In this document: positions 30,790 through 39,136 of the stretch, one piece after another | How positions within the stretch are numbered: the first letter of the stretch is position 1 | Layout: each line of letters starts with the position of its first letter | Assembly: GCA_013373385.1 (NCBI GenBank) | Contig: JABXHX010000035.1 | Span: 1-58,064, forward strand | Direction of reading: 5' to 3' | Length of the DNA: 58,064 bases | Source: Flavobacteriaceae bacterium | GTDB taxonomy: Bacteria > Bacteroidota > Bacteroidia > Flavobacteriales > Flavobacteriaceae | The notes under the pieces: generated by a model | The model's input: only the letters and a program-made list of their open reading frames with translations | What the model was told of the DNA's origin: nothing | Databases searched by the model: none | Translations under genes and position numbers: made by a program

Positions 30790-31260
30790 ATGAGTTTCAC
30801 ACATTTAAACAAAAAGAATCAACCTAAAATGGTAAATGTTTCTGATAAGGCAGTTACCAAGAGAACGGCTACAGCAAAAGCAAGCATGTTTTTAGGAAAA
30901 GAAATTATTTCTCATTTTACAGATGATGAATTGGTTACTAAAAAAGGACCTGTTTTTCAAACTGCAATTATTGCTGGAATTCAAGCAGTGAAAAAAACTT
31001 CTGAACTAATTCCGATGTGTCACCCACTATTAATTAGCGGAGTAGATATTGATATTGAAATTGTTGATTCTGAAAACATAGAAGTCTTTTGTAAAGTGAC
31101 AATTGAGGGAAAAACAGGAGTGGAAATGGAAGCTTTAACCGGAGCGAATATTGCTTGTTTGACCATTTATGATATGTGTAAAGCTATTTCGCAAAAAATG
31201 GTAATAAAAGAAGTAAAGTTGTTAGAAAAAGCAGGAGGGAAATCAGACATAAAACAATGA
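30790..31260 (+). CDS. moaC: Cyclic pyranopterin monophosphate synthase MoaC
   Basis: MoaC rearranges 3',8-cyclo-GTP into cyclic pyranopterin monophosphate. The 156-residue protein shows MVNVSDKAVTKRTATA, PMCHPLLISGVDID, EGKTGVEMEALTGANIACLTIYDMCKA and the Lys-rich end LLEKAGGKSD. All conserved catalytic Lys, His and Asp stretches are in place. Usual length. Confidence 0.97.
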   Translation: MSFTHLNKKNQPKMVNVSDKAVTKRTATAKASMFLGKEIISHFTDDELVTKKGPVFQTAIIAGIQAVKKTSELIPMCHPLLISGVDIDIEIVDSENIEVFCKVTIEGKTGVEMEALTGANIACLTIYDMCKAISQKMVIKEVKLLEKAGGKSDIKQ

Positions 31261-31307
31261 GTGAATATGTCAATTTGAAAATAAAAAGATACTGAAATAA
31301 ATTCAGC

Positions 31308-32414
31308 ATGAAGAAACACACAAAACATACAAATATTACAAAGAAGAATAACGATACATTTGCACCTAATGAATTAGTATTGCTAGGGACAAAATGTAAT
31401 GTAATCTCAGAAGTAGTACATCAAGTTTCTAAGAAACTATCTAATTATAAACTGGCATATTTTGATGCATCGCACGCTAAAGATGTTGAAAAAAACACCT
31501 TGTCGGAATATGTATTTCATCATGAAGGAAATGTGCAAATCACGGGTGCTAGTACCGTAAATAAATTTACGCAACGTTTGCAGTTTTCACAGTATGATTA
31601 TGTGTTTATAAACGGAAACCACTATGCTGGGTCTAAACAAGTAGTGTTTTTAGATCCAGAAAAAGAGGCGTCAATTAATAAACGAATAGATCAGATATCT
31701 GAAGTTACATTTTTTATAAAATTGACAGATGACATTGAGCCCTTTCAGTCGTTACAAGAGAAGTTTCCAAACTGGAAAGAGATTCCAACATATGACGTAT
31801 CAGATATTGAAAATATCACAAAACATGTTTCAAAACTAATACAAGAAACCATTCCAGTAATGAATGGTTTGGTGTTGATTGGAGGAAAAAGTACCCGAAT
31901 GGGAACCGACAAATCAGAACTAAACTATTTTGGTAAGCCTCAAAAAGAACACGTAAAAGAATTACTAGAAAAGAACGGTTTACAAACCTTTTACTCGGTT
32001 CAGAAACCTTCAGAAAATGAAGATGAAATACACGACACATTTCTAAATCTTGGACCATTTGGAGGTATTTGTTCTGCTTTTCAAAAAGACCCAAATTCTG
32101 CATGGCTAGTATTAGCTACAGATGTGCCATTTGTGAATAATGATTTAATAAAGCTATTACTTGAAAAAAGAAATCCATCAAAAGTAGCTACGACAATCAA
32201 GGGAAAAGGGAAAGAGTTTATGGAGCCGTTAATTACCATTTACGAACCCAAAGCGTATCCAATATTGTTGCAATATTTAGCACAAGGATATTCGTGCCCT
32301 CGTAAAATGTTGATTAATTCAGAAGTTGAAATTGTAGAAGTAGATGATGCTTTGATAAGAAACATAAATACACCAGAAGAATTTGAAGCTGTAAGAAAAG
32401 AATTAAAAGCTTAA
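31308..32414 (+). CDS. MobA-like molybdenum cofactor nucleotidyltransferase with extra N-terminal domain
   Basis: The C-terminal half (from about residue 184) is a MobA-type transferase that attaches a nucleotide to molybdopterin: GLVLIGGKSTRMGTDKSEL, the metal-binding LATDVPF and FMEPLITIYEP are present. The N-terminal 180 residues are extra. They begin NELVLLGTKCNVISEV and contain YDYVFINGNHYAGSKQVVFLD, which recalls the MobB fold, but no intact P-loop (GxxxxGKS/T) is visible. A MobB-MobA fusion with a dead MobB part is the best guess. It is 368 residues, nearly twice normal MobA. Confidence 0.88.
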   Translation: MKKHTKHTNITKKNNDTFAPNELVLLGTKCNVISEVVHQVSKKLSNYKLAYFDASHAKDVEKNTLSEYVFHHEGNVQITGASTVNKFTQRLQFSQYDYVFINGNHYAGSKQVVFLDPEKEASINKRIDQISEVTFFIKLTDDIEPFQSLQEKFPNWKEIPTYDVSDIENITKHVSKLIQETIPVMNGLVLIGGKSTRMGTDKSELNYFGKPQKEHVKELLEKNGLQTFYSVQKPSENEDEIHDTFLNLGPFGGICSAFQKDPNSAWLVLATDVPFVNNDLIKLLLEKRNPSKVATTIKGKGKEFMEPLITIYEPKAYPILLQYLAQGYSCPRKMLINSEVEIVEVDDALIRNINTPEEFEAVRKELKA

Positions 32415-32420
32415 TAAGAT

Positions 32421-32496
32421 TGCTATTCCGACCGAAGTGGAGGAATCTAAAAAATAGATAGATTTCTCAATTGCGTTTCACTTCATTCGAAATGAC
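32421..32496. repeat. Imperfect palindromic intergenic repeat
   Basis: The outer arms ATTCCGACCGAAGTG and CACTTCATTCGAAAT pair at 12 of 15 positions; the inner arms GAGGAATCT and AGATTTCTC pair at 8 of 9. It fills the gap between the mobA-like and moeB-like genes and, from memory, resembles a repeat dispersed in many Flavobacteriia genomes. Confidence 0.65.
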
Positions 32497-32507
32497 AAAA
32501 AAGTAAA

Positions 32508-33596
32508 ATGAAAGTAACCAAGGAACAACTTTTTAAACGTCAAATTACCTTATCAGAAATTGGTAATGAAGGCCAGCAGAAATTGCAGGGCGCTTCTGTG
32601 TTGGTCGTTGGTTGTGGTGGTTTAGGAAGCCCAATAGCGGTACAGTTAGCCGCAAGCGGAATAGGTAAAATTCACTTAGTAGATTTTGATGTTGTAGACA
32701 TCACTAATCTTCATCGTCAGGTTTTTTATTCCTTAGATGATGTAGGAAAATCTAAAGCAAAATGTCTTTCTAATTTTATTCAACAAAGAACTCCTTTTAC
32801 AGAAGTTAGTTTTTCAAATACATCAGTTACAAAAACGAATGTCTTTGAACTCATTTTAGAAGCAGATGTAGTTATTGATGGCACAGATTCTTTACCAACG
32901 AAATACTTATTAAACGACGCTTGTGTTTTAAAAGAAAAACCATTGGTATATGGTTCTTTGTATAAGTTTGATGGTTATGTGGCTAGTTATAACTTATTAA
33001 TGAAAGATGGAAGCTATTCTACAAACTTGCGAGATGCGTTTCCTATTATGGCTACTGATATTCCGAATTGTGAAGAAGCAGGAACGTTAAATTCAATTGT
33101 GAGTTTAATTGCTACACAGCAAGTAAATGAAGTATTAAAGATAGTTACTGGGGTGGGAAAACCTCTGAGTAACGAACTGTTAGTTTACAATAGCTTACAT
33201 AATAGCCAGCTAAAAATGAAACTTCAATCGTCTATTTCAAAAAAAGAGATTGAATCTATTTTTGAAAGCGAAACTTATTTTGATGCTAGTTGTGAAGTTC
33301 AAAATCCAGATTGGCTAATGTCAGCTAATGAATTTAAAAAAATAATTTTGGACACTGAGCGAAGTCGAAGTGTAGAAATTATTTCTGTTTTAGAAAATTT
33401 AGAGACCCCATTTGATGTAAATCAAACATTTACAATTTCTCAATTAGAACAAAATGAATTTACTCCTATTCAGAATCAAAACTATGTATTAGTCTGCAAA
33501 AAAGGATTGACTAGCTACAAAGCAACAAAATTGTTAAAAGAAAAATTTCCTGAAGCAAAAATCTTAAGTTTGTCTGGAGGAATTAACACATTTTAA
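32508..33596 (+). CDS. MoeB/ThiF-type adenylyltransferase with degenerate rhodanese-like tail
   Basis: This E1-like enzyme adenylates the C-terminal glycine of a ubiquitin-like sulfur carrier, here most likely MoaD (36213-36455). The 362-residue protein has the nucleotide loop VVGCGGLGSP (residues 33-42), DFDVVDITNLHRQ, DGTDSLPTKYLLND and IPNCEEAGTL. The zinc-binding CxxC pairs of E. coli MoeB are not seen. The C-terminal domain (about 255-362) is rhodanese-like, with VCKKGLTS at the position of the active-site Cys loop and SGGINTF as ending. A palindromic repeat at 33351-33373 encodes DTERSRSV between the two domains. Confidence 0.92.
   Translation: MKVTKEQLFKRQITLSEIGNEGQQKLQGASVLVVGCGGLGSPIAVQLAASGIGKIHLVDFDVVDITNLHRQVFYSLDDVGKSKAKCLSNFIQQRTPFTEVSFSNTSVTKTNVFELILEADVVIDGTDSLPTKYLLNDACVLKEKPLVYGSLYKFDGYVASYNLLMKDGSYSTNLRDAFPIMATDIPNCEEAGTLNSIVSLIATQQVNEVLKIVTGVGKPLSNELLVYNSLHNSQLKMKLQSSISKKEIESIFESETYFDASCEVQNPDWLMSANEFKKIILDTERSRSVEIISVLENLETPFDVNQTFTISQLEQNEFTPIQNQNYVLVCKKGLTSYKATKLLKEKFPEAKILSLSGGINTF
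33351..33373. repeat. GACACTGAGCGAAGTCGAAGTGT repeat element inside the moeB-like gene
   Basis: It has inverted ends ACACT/AGTGT (33352-33356, 33369-33373). The core GAGCGAAGTCGAAGTG is, from memory, a dispersed repeat in Flavobacteriia. It is translated in frame. Confidence 0.55.
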
Positions 33597-35366
33597 ATGA
33601 CAAACCCATTATCATTTTATAATCAAGAAAAAGAAATTCTTGAGGAAAAATTATCTAAATTAAAGAAACAATTATATACAATAAGTTCACTTCGTTTATT
33701 GGTGTTTTTAATTACAGTTTTTAGTGTTTATTTTTTCTTTGGAGAAATTACATTGGTAGCAATTTGTGCATTTGTTGGTATAGTTTTATTTGGATTATTA
33801 CTTGTGAAAAATGCAGCATTGCAAATCCGAAAACAAATTCTAGTAGAAAAAATTAAAATTAATTCAATCGAGATTTCTGTATTACAAGGAAACTTTGATT
33901 CATTAGATTCTGGGAAAGAATTTGTAGATGCAAATCACTTTTTTAGTAATGATATTGATTTGTTTGGAGAGCGTTCTTTTTACCAGTATTCCAACAGAAC
34001 AGCTACTAAAGAAGGAGCCGCATTATATGCAAAACAGTTGACAGAAAATAGTATTACGAATATTGAAGAAAAACAAAAAGCTATACAAGAATTATCAAGC
34101 AAAGTACATTGGAGGCAGCATTTTTCTGCTATTGCAAGTTTGGTAAAAGTAGAAGTAAGTTCGCAAACAATCATAAAATATATTAAAGATTATAAAGAAG
34201 TATTACCAAATTACAATCGTGTTTTAATTACAATATTTCCTTTTACTTCTTTAGTGTTTATCGGTTTGGTTAGTTTTGGATTACTTCCTTTTTCTTATTT
34301 AGTTGCATGGTTCTTTATGGGATTATTTATTACAGGAACTCAAGTAAAAAAAACTTCAAAGATTTACAATCAATCAGGTAAAGCAAAAGAAACTTTTAAG
34401 CAATATTATAAGTTGTTGGAAGAAATTGAAAAAACAAATTTTACAACATCAATTTTAAAAGAGCAACAACAAAAGGTACGGTCAGAAAATGAAAAGGCAT
34501 CGGTTGTATTTTATAAGTTTTCAAAAATTTTAGATTCGTTTGACCAACGAAATAATGTGTTGATTGCTTTAGTTGGAAATGCATTTTTTCTATGGGATAT
34601 TCAAAATGCATATAAGGTTGAAAAATGGATTTCTAAGTATAAGAATATTGTAGAAAACTGGTTTGATGTTATTACCTTTTTCGATGCACAAAACACCTTG
34701 GCAAATTTCCATTTTAATCATCCAATATTTGTTTTTCCTGTTCTTTTAAAAGAAAAAGCAGTAGTAAAAGCAACAAAATTAGGACATCCGTTGTTGAACT
34801 CAGAAAAGAGAGTTGACAATGATTTTGAAATTAATAAAGAGCAATTCTATATTGTTACAGGGGCAAATATGGCAGGGAAAAGTACGTTTTTAAGAACGGT
34901 TTCTTTAACTATAGTGATGGCAAATTTAGGATTACCAGTATGTGCGGAACAATTTGAATATGCTCCAATAAAATTAATTACCAGTATGAGAACTTCTGAT
35001 TCATTGGCTGACGATGAATCGTATTTTTATTCTGAATTAAAGCGACTAAAATTTATTGTAGACCAAATAGCCGATGAAGATTACTTTATTGTATTGGATG
35101 AAATACTTAAAGGAACAAATAGCAAAGACAAAGCAATAGGGTCTAAAAAGTTTGTAGAGAAATTAAACGCTTCAAAATCTACAGGTATTATTGCTACTCA
35201 CGATGTAAGTTTGTGCGTGTTGGAACAAGAAAACGAAAGTATAGAAAACTATTTCTTTGATGCCGAAATTCATAACGATGAGCTACATTTTGATTATACG
35301 TTAAAAAAAGGTATTTGTAAAAACATGAATGCGTCCTTTCTCTTAAAGAAGATGAAAATTGTATAG
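33597..35366 (+). CDS. Membrane-anchored MutS-family ATPase
   Basis: A 589-residue protein with a MutS core and C-terminal ATPase domain: Walker A GANMAGKSTFLRT (near 422-434), SADDESYF-type signature (SLADDESYFYSELKRL), Walker B FIVLDEILKGTNSKDK and the late His in IATHDVSLC. It has no mismatch-recognition domain I and no Smr endonuclease. Instead two pairs of membrane helices occur at about 28-72 and 203-243. It therefore cannot be the repair MutS or MutS2. From memory, homologs are found in other Bacteroidota as uncharacterised MutS-related proteins. It abuts the moeB-like gene with no spacing. Function unknown. Confidence 0.88.
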   Translation: MTNPLSFYNQEKEILEEKLSKLKKQLYTISSLRLLVFLITVFSVYFFFGEITLVAICAFVGIVLFGLLLVKNAALQIRKQILVEKIKINSIEISVLQGNFDSLDSGKEFVDANHFFSNDIDLFGERSFYQYSNRTATKEGAALYAKQLTENSITNIEEKQKAIQELSSKVHWRQHFSAIASLVKVEVSSQTIIKYIKDYKEVLPNYNRVLITIFPFTSLVFIGLVSFGLLPFSYLVAWFFMGLFITGTQVKKTSKIYNQSGKAKETFKQYYKLLEEIEKTNFTTSILKEQQQKVRSENEKASVVFYKFSKILDSFDQRNNVLIALVGNAFFLWDIQNAYKVEKWISKYKNIVENWFDVITFFDAQNTLANFHFNHPIFVFPVLLKEKAVVKATKLGHPLLNSEKRVDNDFEINKEQFYIVTGANMAGKSTFLRTVSLTIVMANLGLPVCAEQFEYAPIKLITSMRTSDSLADDESYFYSELKRLKFIVDQIADEDYFIVLDEILKGTNSKDKAIGSKKFVEKLNASKSTGIIATHDVSLCVLEQENESIENYFFDAEIHNDELHFDYTLKKGICKNMNASFLLKKMKIV

Positions 35367-35370
35367 TTTT

Positions 35371-35419
35371 GCCAATAGCCAATAGCCAATAGCCAATAGC
35401 CAATAGCCAATAGCCAATA
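35371..35419. repeat. Seven tandem copies of GCCAATA
   Basis: Seven exact heptamers (49 bases) fill the convergent gap between the MutS-like gene and moaE, ending at the moaE stop codon. It is a slippage-prone simple repeat. Confidence 0.9.
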
Positions 35420-35420
35420 G

Positions 35421-35843
35421 CTACGGATGCGCGTTTACCCAAACTTCACCATCAGAAAAATGTTCTTTTTTCCAGATAGGAACAGTTTCTTTTAATGTAT
35501 CTATTGCAAACTGACACGCTTCAAAAGCAGCTTTTCTATGTTTAGAGGAAGTGGTAATTATTACAGGAACATCTCCAATTTGCAACATGCCTTCTGCATG
35601 ATGTATGGCTATTTTTACTATCGGAAATTTATCTAAAGCAGCATCCGCAATTTTTTCCATTTCCTTTATGGCCATTGGTTTGTATGTAGAGAAATCTAAC
35701 TGTTGTACTTCTTTACCTTGAGTGTTATTTCTAACTGTACCAACAAATACAGCAATACCCCCGCAAGAGTCGTCGGTTACAAAATTGTAACATTCTTGTA
35801 AGTCTAATTTTTCTGAAGTAATTTTTATGGATGTTTTACTCAT
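35421..35843 (-). CDS. moaE: Molybdopterin synthase catalytic subunit MoaE
   Basis: MoaE, with the MoaD thiocarboxylate, converts cyclic pyranopterin monophosphate to molybdopterin. The 140-residue protein contains GGIAVFVGTVRNNTQGK, LDFSTYKPMAIKEMEKI, IAIHHAEGMLQIGDVPVIITTSSKHRKAAFEACQFAIDTLKETVPIWKKEHF; the Lys residues in the last stretch are catalytic. It lies on the opposite strand to the main molybdenum genes and is separated from moaD by a gene reading the other way. Confidence 0.96.
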   Translation of the reverse strand: MSKTSIKITSEKLDLQECYNFVTDDSCGGIAVFVGTVRNNTQGKEVQQLDFSTYKPMAIKEMEKIADAALDKFPIVKIAIHHAEGMLQIGDVPVIITTSSKHRKAAFEACQFAIDTLKETVPIWKKEHFSDGEVWVNAHP

Positions 35844-35851
35844 AACTCTTA

Positions 35852-35859
35852 CAAAAATA
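35852..35859 (-). promoter_or_regulatory. -7 promoter element for moaE (TATTTTTG on minus strand)
   Basis: Exact TAnnTTTG match 9 bases before the moaE start; the leader would be very short. Confidence 0.4.
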
Positions 35860-35872
35860 GCAAATCAAAGCG

Positions 35873-35880
35873 TATCTTTG
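35873..35880 (+). promoter_or_regulatory. -7 promoter element for the DUF3817 gene (TATCTTTG)
   Basis: Exact match 26 bases before the ATG at 35906, divergent to the moaE element 14 bases away. Confidence 0.6.
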
Positions 35881-35905
35881 CGTTACTTGTTTTAGAAGTT
35901 TTAAA

Positions 35906-36181
35906 ATGAAAAATATATTTAGAATTGTTAGTTTTTTAGAAGGGGTTTCTTATATCTTATTATTGTTTATTGCTACACCTGTTAAGTATTTTGGTGATGA
36001 CGCTAGCTATGTAAAAATGTTAGGAATGCCCCATGGAATTTTATTTATGGTATATGTCATTTTAGCCTTTATGCTAAAGAAACCAGAAAAGTGGGATACC
36101 AAAGCTTTTAGAATTGTTTTATTAGCTTCAATCTTACCGTTTGGCACATTCTATGTTGATAGAAAATTTTTACGAGATTAG
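35906..36181 (+). CDS. DUF3817-family small membrane protein
   Basis: A 91-residue integral membrane protein with three helices and the DUF3817 pattern: FRIVSFLEGVSYILLLFIATPVKYF, the short loop KMLGMPHGILFMVYV and the end LPFGTFYVDRKFLRD. The function of the family is not known. It lies alone between moaE and moaD on the other strand. Confidence 0.88.
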   Translation: MKNIFRIVSFLEGVSYILLLFIATPVKYFGDDASYVKMLGMPHGILFMVYVILAFMLKKPEKWDTKAFRIVLLASILPFGTFYVDRKFLRD

Positions 36182-36212
36182 CTTATTTCTCATTAAACAA
36201 TTGCTATACTAA

Positions 36213-36455
36213 TTAGCCACCACTAACAGGGGGAATAATAGCTACAACATCGTTTTCTTTTACGATATCTTGATTCGTTGCATATACTTCATTAATAGCA
36301 ATAGCATACGATTGCATATTTTTTAATTGAGGAAATTTAGCTAATAACAATTCTTTAAAGTCTTTTACTAATAAAGAATTTTCTAGTTCAATTGTTACAG
36401 AAGAGGTGTTTATTAAATCTGCAGTTATCCCAAAAAAAAGAAGTTGTACGTTCAT
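36213..36455 (-). CDS. moaD: Molybdopterin synthase sulfur carrier subunit MoaD
   Basis: A ubiquitin-like 80-residue protein whose C-terminal Gly-Gly (IIPPVSGG) is adenylated by the MoeB-like enzyme and then carries sulfur to MoaE. The start VQLLFFGITADLI and VNEVYATNQDIVKENDVVAIIPP are typical. It is transcribed in the same direction as moaE but the two are separated by 369 bases and a gene on the other strand. Confidence 0.94.
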   Translation of the reverse strand: MNVQLLFFGITADLINTSSVTIELENSLLVKDFKELLLAKFPQLKNMQSYAIAINEVYATNQDIVKENDVVAIIPPVSGG

Positions 36456-36464
36456 TTTTCAAAA

Positions 36465-38933
36465 TTAATTAAATAATCCAAGGGTAAAAACAAATCCGTT
36501 TTGTTTTTGATAAATGCCTCCTTTAGAGATTACATAATCAATACGTAAAAAACGCCATTTGCTCCAACCAATATTATCAATTCCTATTGATGCTTCTGTA
36601 TAGGGTTTCCGATCTCCAGTAAATAAACCTTTAGCACCAGCTACTACATGGAAGTTTAATTTATTTATCAAAGGTATTTTACTTAATAAAAATCCTTTAA
36701 AATTATGTTCACCGTGAAATTCAGCGTATTTATCATTGGTGCTGTGCGAATAATAATCTAATAAATTAAAACTGTTCATGGTTCCGTTAGGAGAAGGAAA
36801 AGCAAATTTATTTCCATTAAAATGCGCATAATCCATAAACGGAATATCTTTTTTGTTTAAGAAATATCCTGCTTTAATTCTATATTTAGAGTTTCCTAGG
36901 TTTCCTAAAGAAAAACGTTGTCCAATTCTAGTGTAGAATAAATCAGAATGATTTTGAGAATTATTAGAGCCAAATGTTTTTCTATAACCAACATACAACG
37001 ATGGATAATTGTTGTTATAAACAGTGAATTTTCTATCTGGATAAGACAAGTATTTTGTTCCAAAATGAATTGTTGTACCTACATTTAATGTCCAAATTTG
37101 ATGCTGATTAAATGAGGGAGAAAAATTAGCTGGGTCTTGCGGGTCATTAGCAGTATATTCCCTATTTTCTATATTTCTAGCACTGTAATTTGTAGTATTT
37201 ATTAAAGGTCTTCTATCTGCATATTCTAATGAAGAGTTAAACCAAAAACCATTTGCCAATTCTTTTGAGAAACCAACATTAACAAATGTCTTCTCATAGA
37301 TTTTTAGGTAATTCTGTTCGTAGAAAATAGAACTTATGGTATTGTATAATTTTGAAATAGGATTTTGATTGTTAAACTGTCTTGTGGTTTTTCCTCCAGA
37401 AATTCTTAAAATGGGACGTGTAATATTATCCCATTTATAAGCAAAAGAAAAGGTAGGTCTTAATTGTTTGTCAGAGAAACCATAGTTAAAGTTTGTGCTA
37501 AAATTCATCCACTTTCCGGTTTCGTTTAATGTCTTAAAATAACTGAATCCAAGAGAAGAATTCCACCCTTGTACAGTATTAAAACTCAAATGCTCTATGG
37601 GCGAATCAAAATTTAACGACCACTTTTTATAACTATTTCTGTAAGTGTAACCCGATAAAGGAAATGTCCAAGATAGCTTATTGTTTTTAGCGTCAATTGA
37701 GTCTAAATATTTTTTCGATTTTCGGACTATTTTAATACTATCTTTTACCACATAATCTTTTACCTCTTCTGTTGTTAAAGGTATTGGGCGCAGTTTGTTC
37801 CAGTAGGTAGTATCTTTTTTTGTAGCATTGTTTTCAAAGGATAAAATTTCTTTTCCGAAGGTATTTTTAGTAAAATTTGGATTGAAATTGTAATTTGTAA
37901 AAGCAGAAGAAAACCGACCGTTAATCTTTATTCCAAACATTCCTATTTTAAAATCTATGGTTTGAGAAATAAGTACCCAAGCCCGTGTTTCATTAGCTTT
38001 GTTAAAACTTTGTTTAAAGCGCAACCGATCTACCATAGGTAAATTTACTTGTGCTCCTGTAACAGAAATATCAGCACCATACAAAGCCCAATCATCTTCT
38101 ACAATGTATAAAAATCCACTAAAAACACGATCGTTTTTTCTTTTCGGAATTACTTGAATTTTATTTATTTGTTGTCCATTCTTCTCGTAAAAACTCCCAA
38201 CAAGTTTATAGCTGTAGTATCCAAAAGCATAATTGGCAATTGGAGAAATAATTTCATTTCCAATTTCAATAGTGTTTTTATAAAAGTTAAAATTAGCATC
38301 TTCTGCTCTGTTAAAACTCACGCCATTGTCAGAGCCACTTACTTTAGAGGCCACAATGTGTTCTTTGAATTTATTGGGTTTTTGATGAGATATTTTAGAG
38401 AAAGTTTCAGATAAATAAATAATTCCACTTCTGGTAGAATCTAATCCGCCACCAAAATCACCTAGCTTCTGACCTAAAATTTGTTTGGGTGCATTTTTAA
38501 TTTTATACAAGCCTCTAGAGTAAAAATCTGCCGTATACTGTAAAACTTTCGCTTCGTTTTTATCTTTATTAGCAATAACATTTCTAATAATTTTATGGGC
38601 AATATTTTCTTTACTATCAATAGTTACTTCATCTAAAGTAACCGTTTCTTCTTTTAACTGAACATTTAATTTGAACGGGAAATCACGTATTTCAATCTTC
38701 TTTTTTAAAGTTTTAAATCCTAAAAACTGAAAGACCACGGTATACTTCCCTACTTTTTTTAGCGGTAATTCGTAATATCCTTCATCATTCGATGTTGTTC
38801 CTGTAACTGTGCCATCTAGATATACGCTAACAAAAGATAAGGCTTCTTTTTTAGTACTGGTAATCTGTCCTTTTATTTGCGCATTTAAAAACGATGCTAA
38901 AAACAGACAGTAAGCTAAAGCAATTTTTTTCAT
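36465..38933 (-). CDS. DUF5686 outer-membrane protein with carboxypeptidase-regulatory-like domain
   Basis: An 822-residue exported protein. After the signal peptide (ending FLNAQ) comes a CarboxypepD_reg-like beta sandwich (about 20-95: IKGQITSTKKEALSFVSVY), then the DUF5686 region and many aromatic beta strands ending in VFTLGLFN, so it is probably an outer-membrane barrel. It lacks a plug domain and is not a TonB-dependent receptor. The start at 38933 is preferred to 38963 because the latter lies in the -7 element. The function is unknown. It is 9 bases upstream of moaD, on the same strand. Confidence 0.88.
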   Translation of the reverse strand: MKKIALAYCLFLASFLNAQIKGQITSTKKEALSFVSVYLDGTVTGTTSNDEGYYELPLKKVGKYTVVFQFLGFKTLKKKIEIRDFPFKLNVQLKEETVTLDEVTIDSKENIAHKIIRNVIANKDKNEAKVLQYTADFYSRGLYKIKNAPKQILGQKLGDFGGGLDSTRSGIIYLSETFSKISHQKPNKFKEHIVASKVSGSDNGVSFNRAEDANFNFYKNTIEIGNEIISPIANYAFGYYSYKLVGSFYEKNGQQINKIQVIPKRKNDRVFSGFLYIVEDDWALYGADISVTGAQVNLPMVDRLRFKQSFNKANETRAWVLISQTIDFKIGMFGIKINGRFSSAFTNYNFNPNFTKNTFGKEILSFENNATKKDTTYWNKLRPIPLTTEEVKDYVVKDSIKIVRKSKKYLDSIDAKNNKLSWTFPLSGYTYRNSYKKWSLNFDSPIEHLSFNTVQGWNSSLGFSYFKTLNETGKWMNFSTNFNYGFSDKQLRPTFSFAYKWDNITRPILRISGGKTTRQFNNQNPISKLYNTISSIFYEQNYLKIYEKTFVNVGFSKELANGFWFNSSLEYADRRPLINTTNYSARNIENREYTANDPQDPANFSPSFNQHQIWTLNVGTTIHFGTKYLSYPDRKFTVYNNNYPSLYVGYRKTFGSNNSQNHSDLFYTRIGQRFSLGNLGNSKYRIKAGYFLNKKDIPFMDYAHFNGNKFAFPSPNGTMNSFNLLDYYSHSTNDKYAEFHGEHNFKGFLLSKIPLINKLNFHVVAGAKGLFTGDRKPYTEASIGIDNIGWSKWRFLRIDYVISKGGIYQKQNGFVFTLGLFN

Positions 38934-38956
38934 AAATAAGTGTTGTTTTTGTGCTA

Positions 38957-38964
38957 CAAACATA
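38957..38964 (-). promoter_or_regulatory. -7 promoter element (TATGTTTG on minus strand)
   Basis: Exact match 24 bases upstream of the DUF5686 gene start at 38933; its transcript could continue into moaD. Confidence 0.6.
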
Positions 38965-39104
38965 TTTGAAAAGCACTAATATTTTTCATTATATTTTGTT
39001 AAAGTCGGTAGAAATATCTAGTTTCTATTCTTATAGACACCAAACGGATGCTTTTTGTTGCCTGAAAAGGTCAAAAATAACAAATTACCCTTACTAAAAA
39101 TAAG

Positions 39105-39112
39105 TATATTTG
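39105..39112 (+). promoter_or_regulatory. -7 promoter element for maeB (TATATTTG)
   Basis: Exact match 25 bases before the ATG at 39137. A TTG at 39110 that would extend the frame lies inside it. Confidence 0.7.
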
Positions 39113-39136
39113 TCAGTTCATACAAGTAACAAATTT

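Noticed and set aside
35371..35419. CRISPR array
   Set aside because: The GCCAATA copies are contiguous without spacers and no cas genes are present.
39110..39136. TTG start for maeB
   Set aside because: The codon is part of the -7 promoter element; ATG 39137 fits the family.
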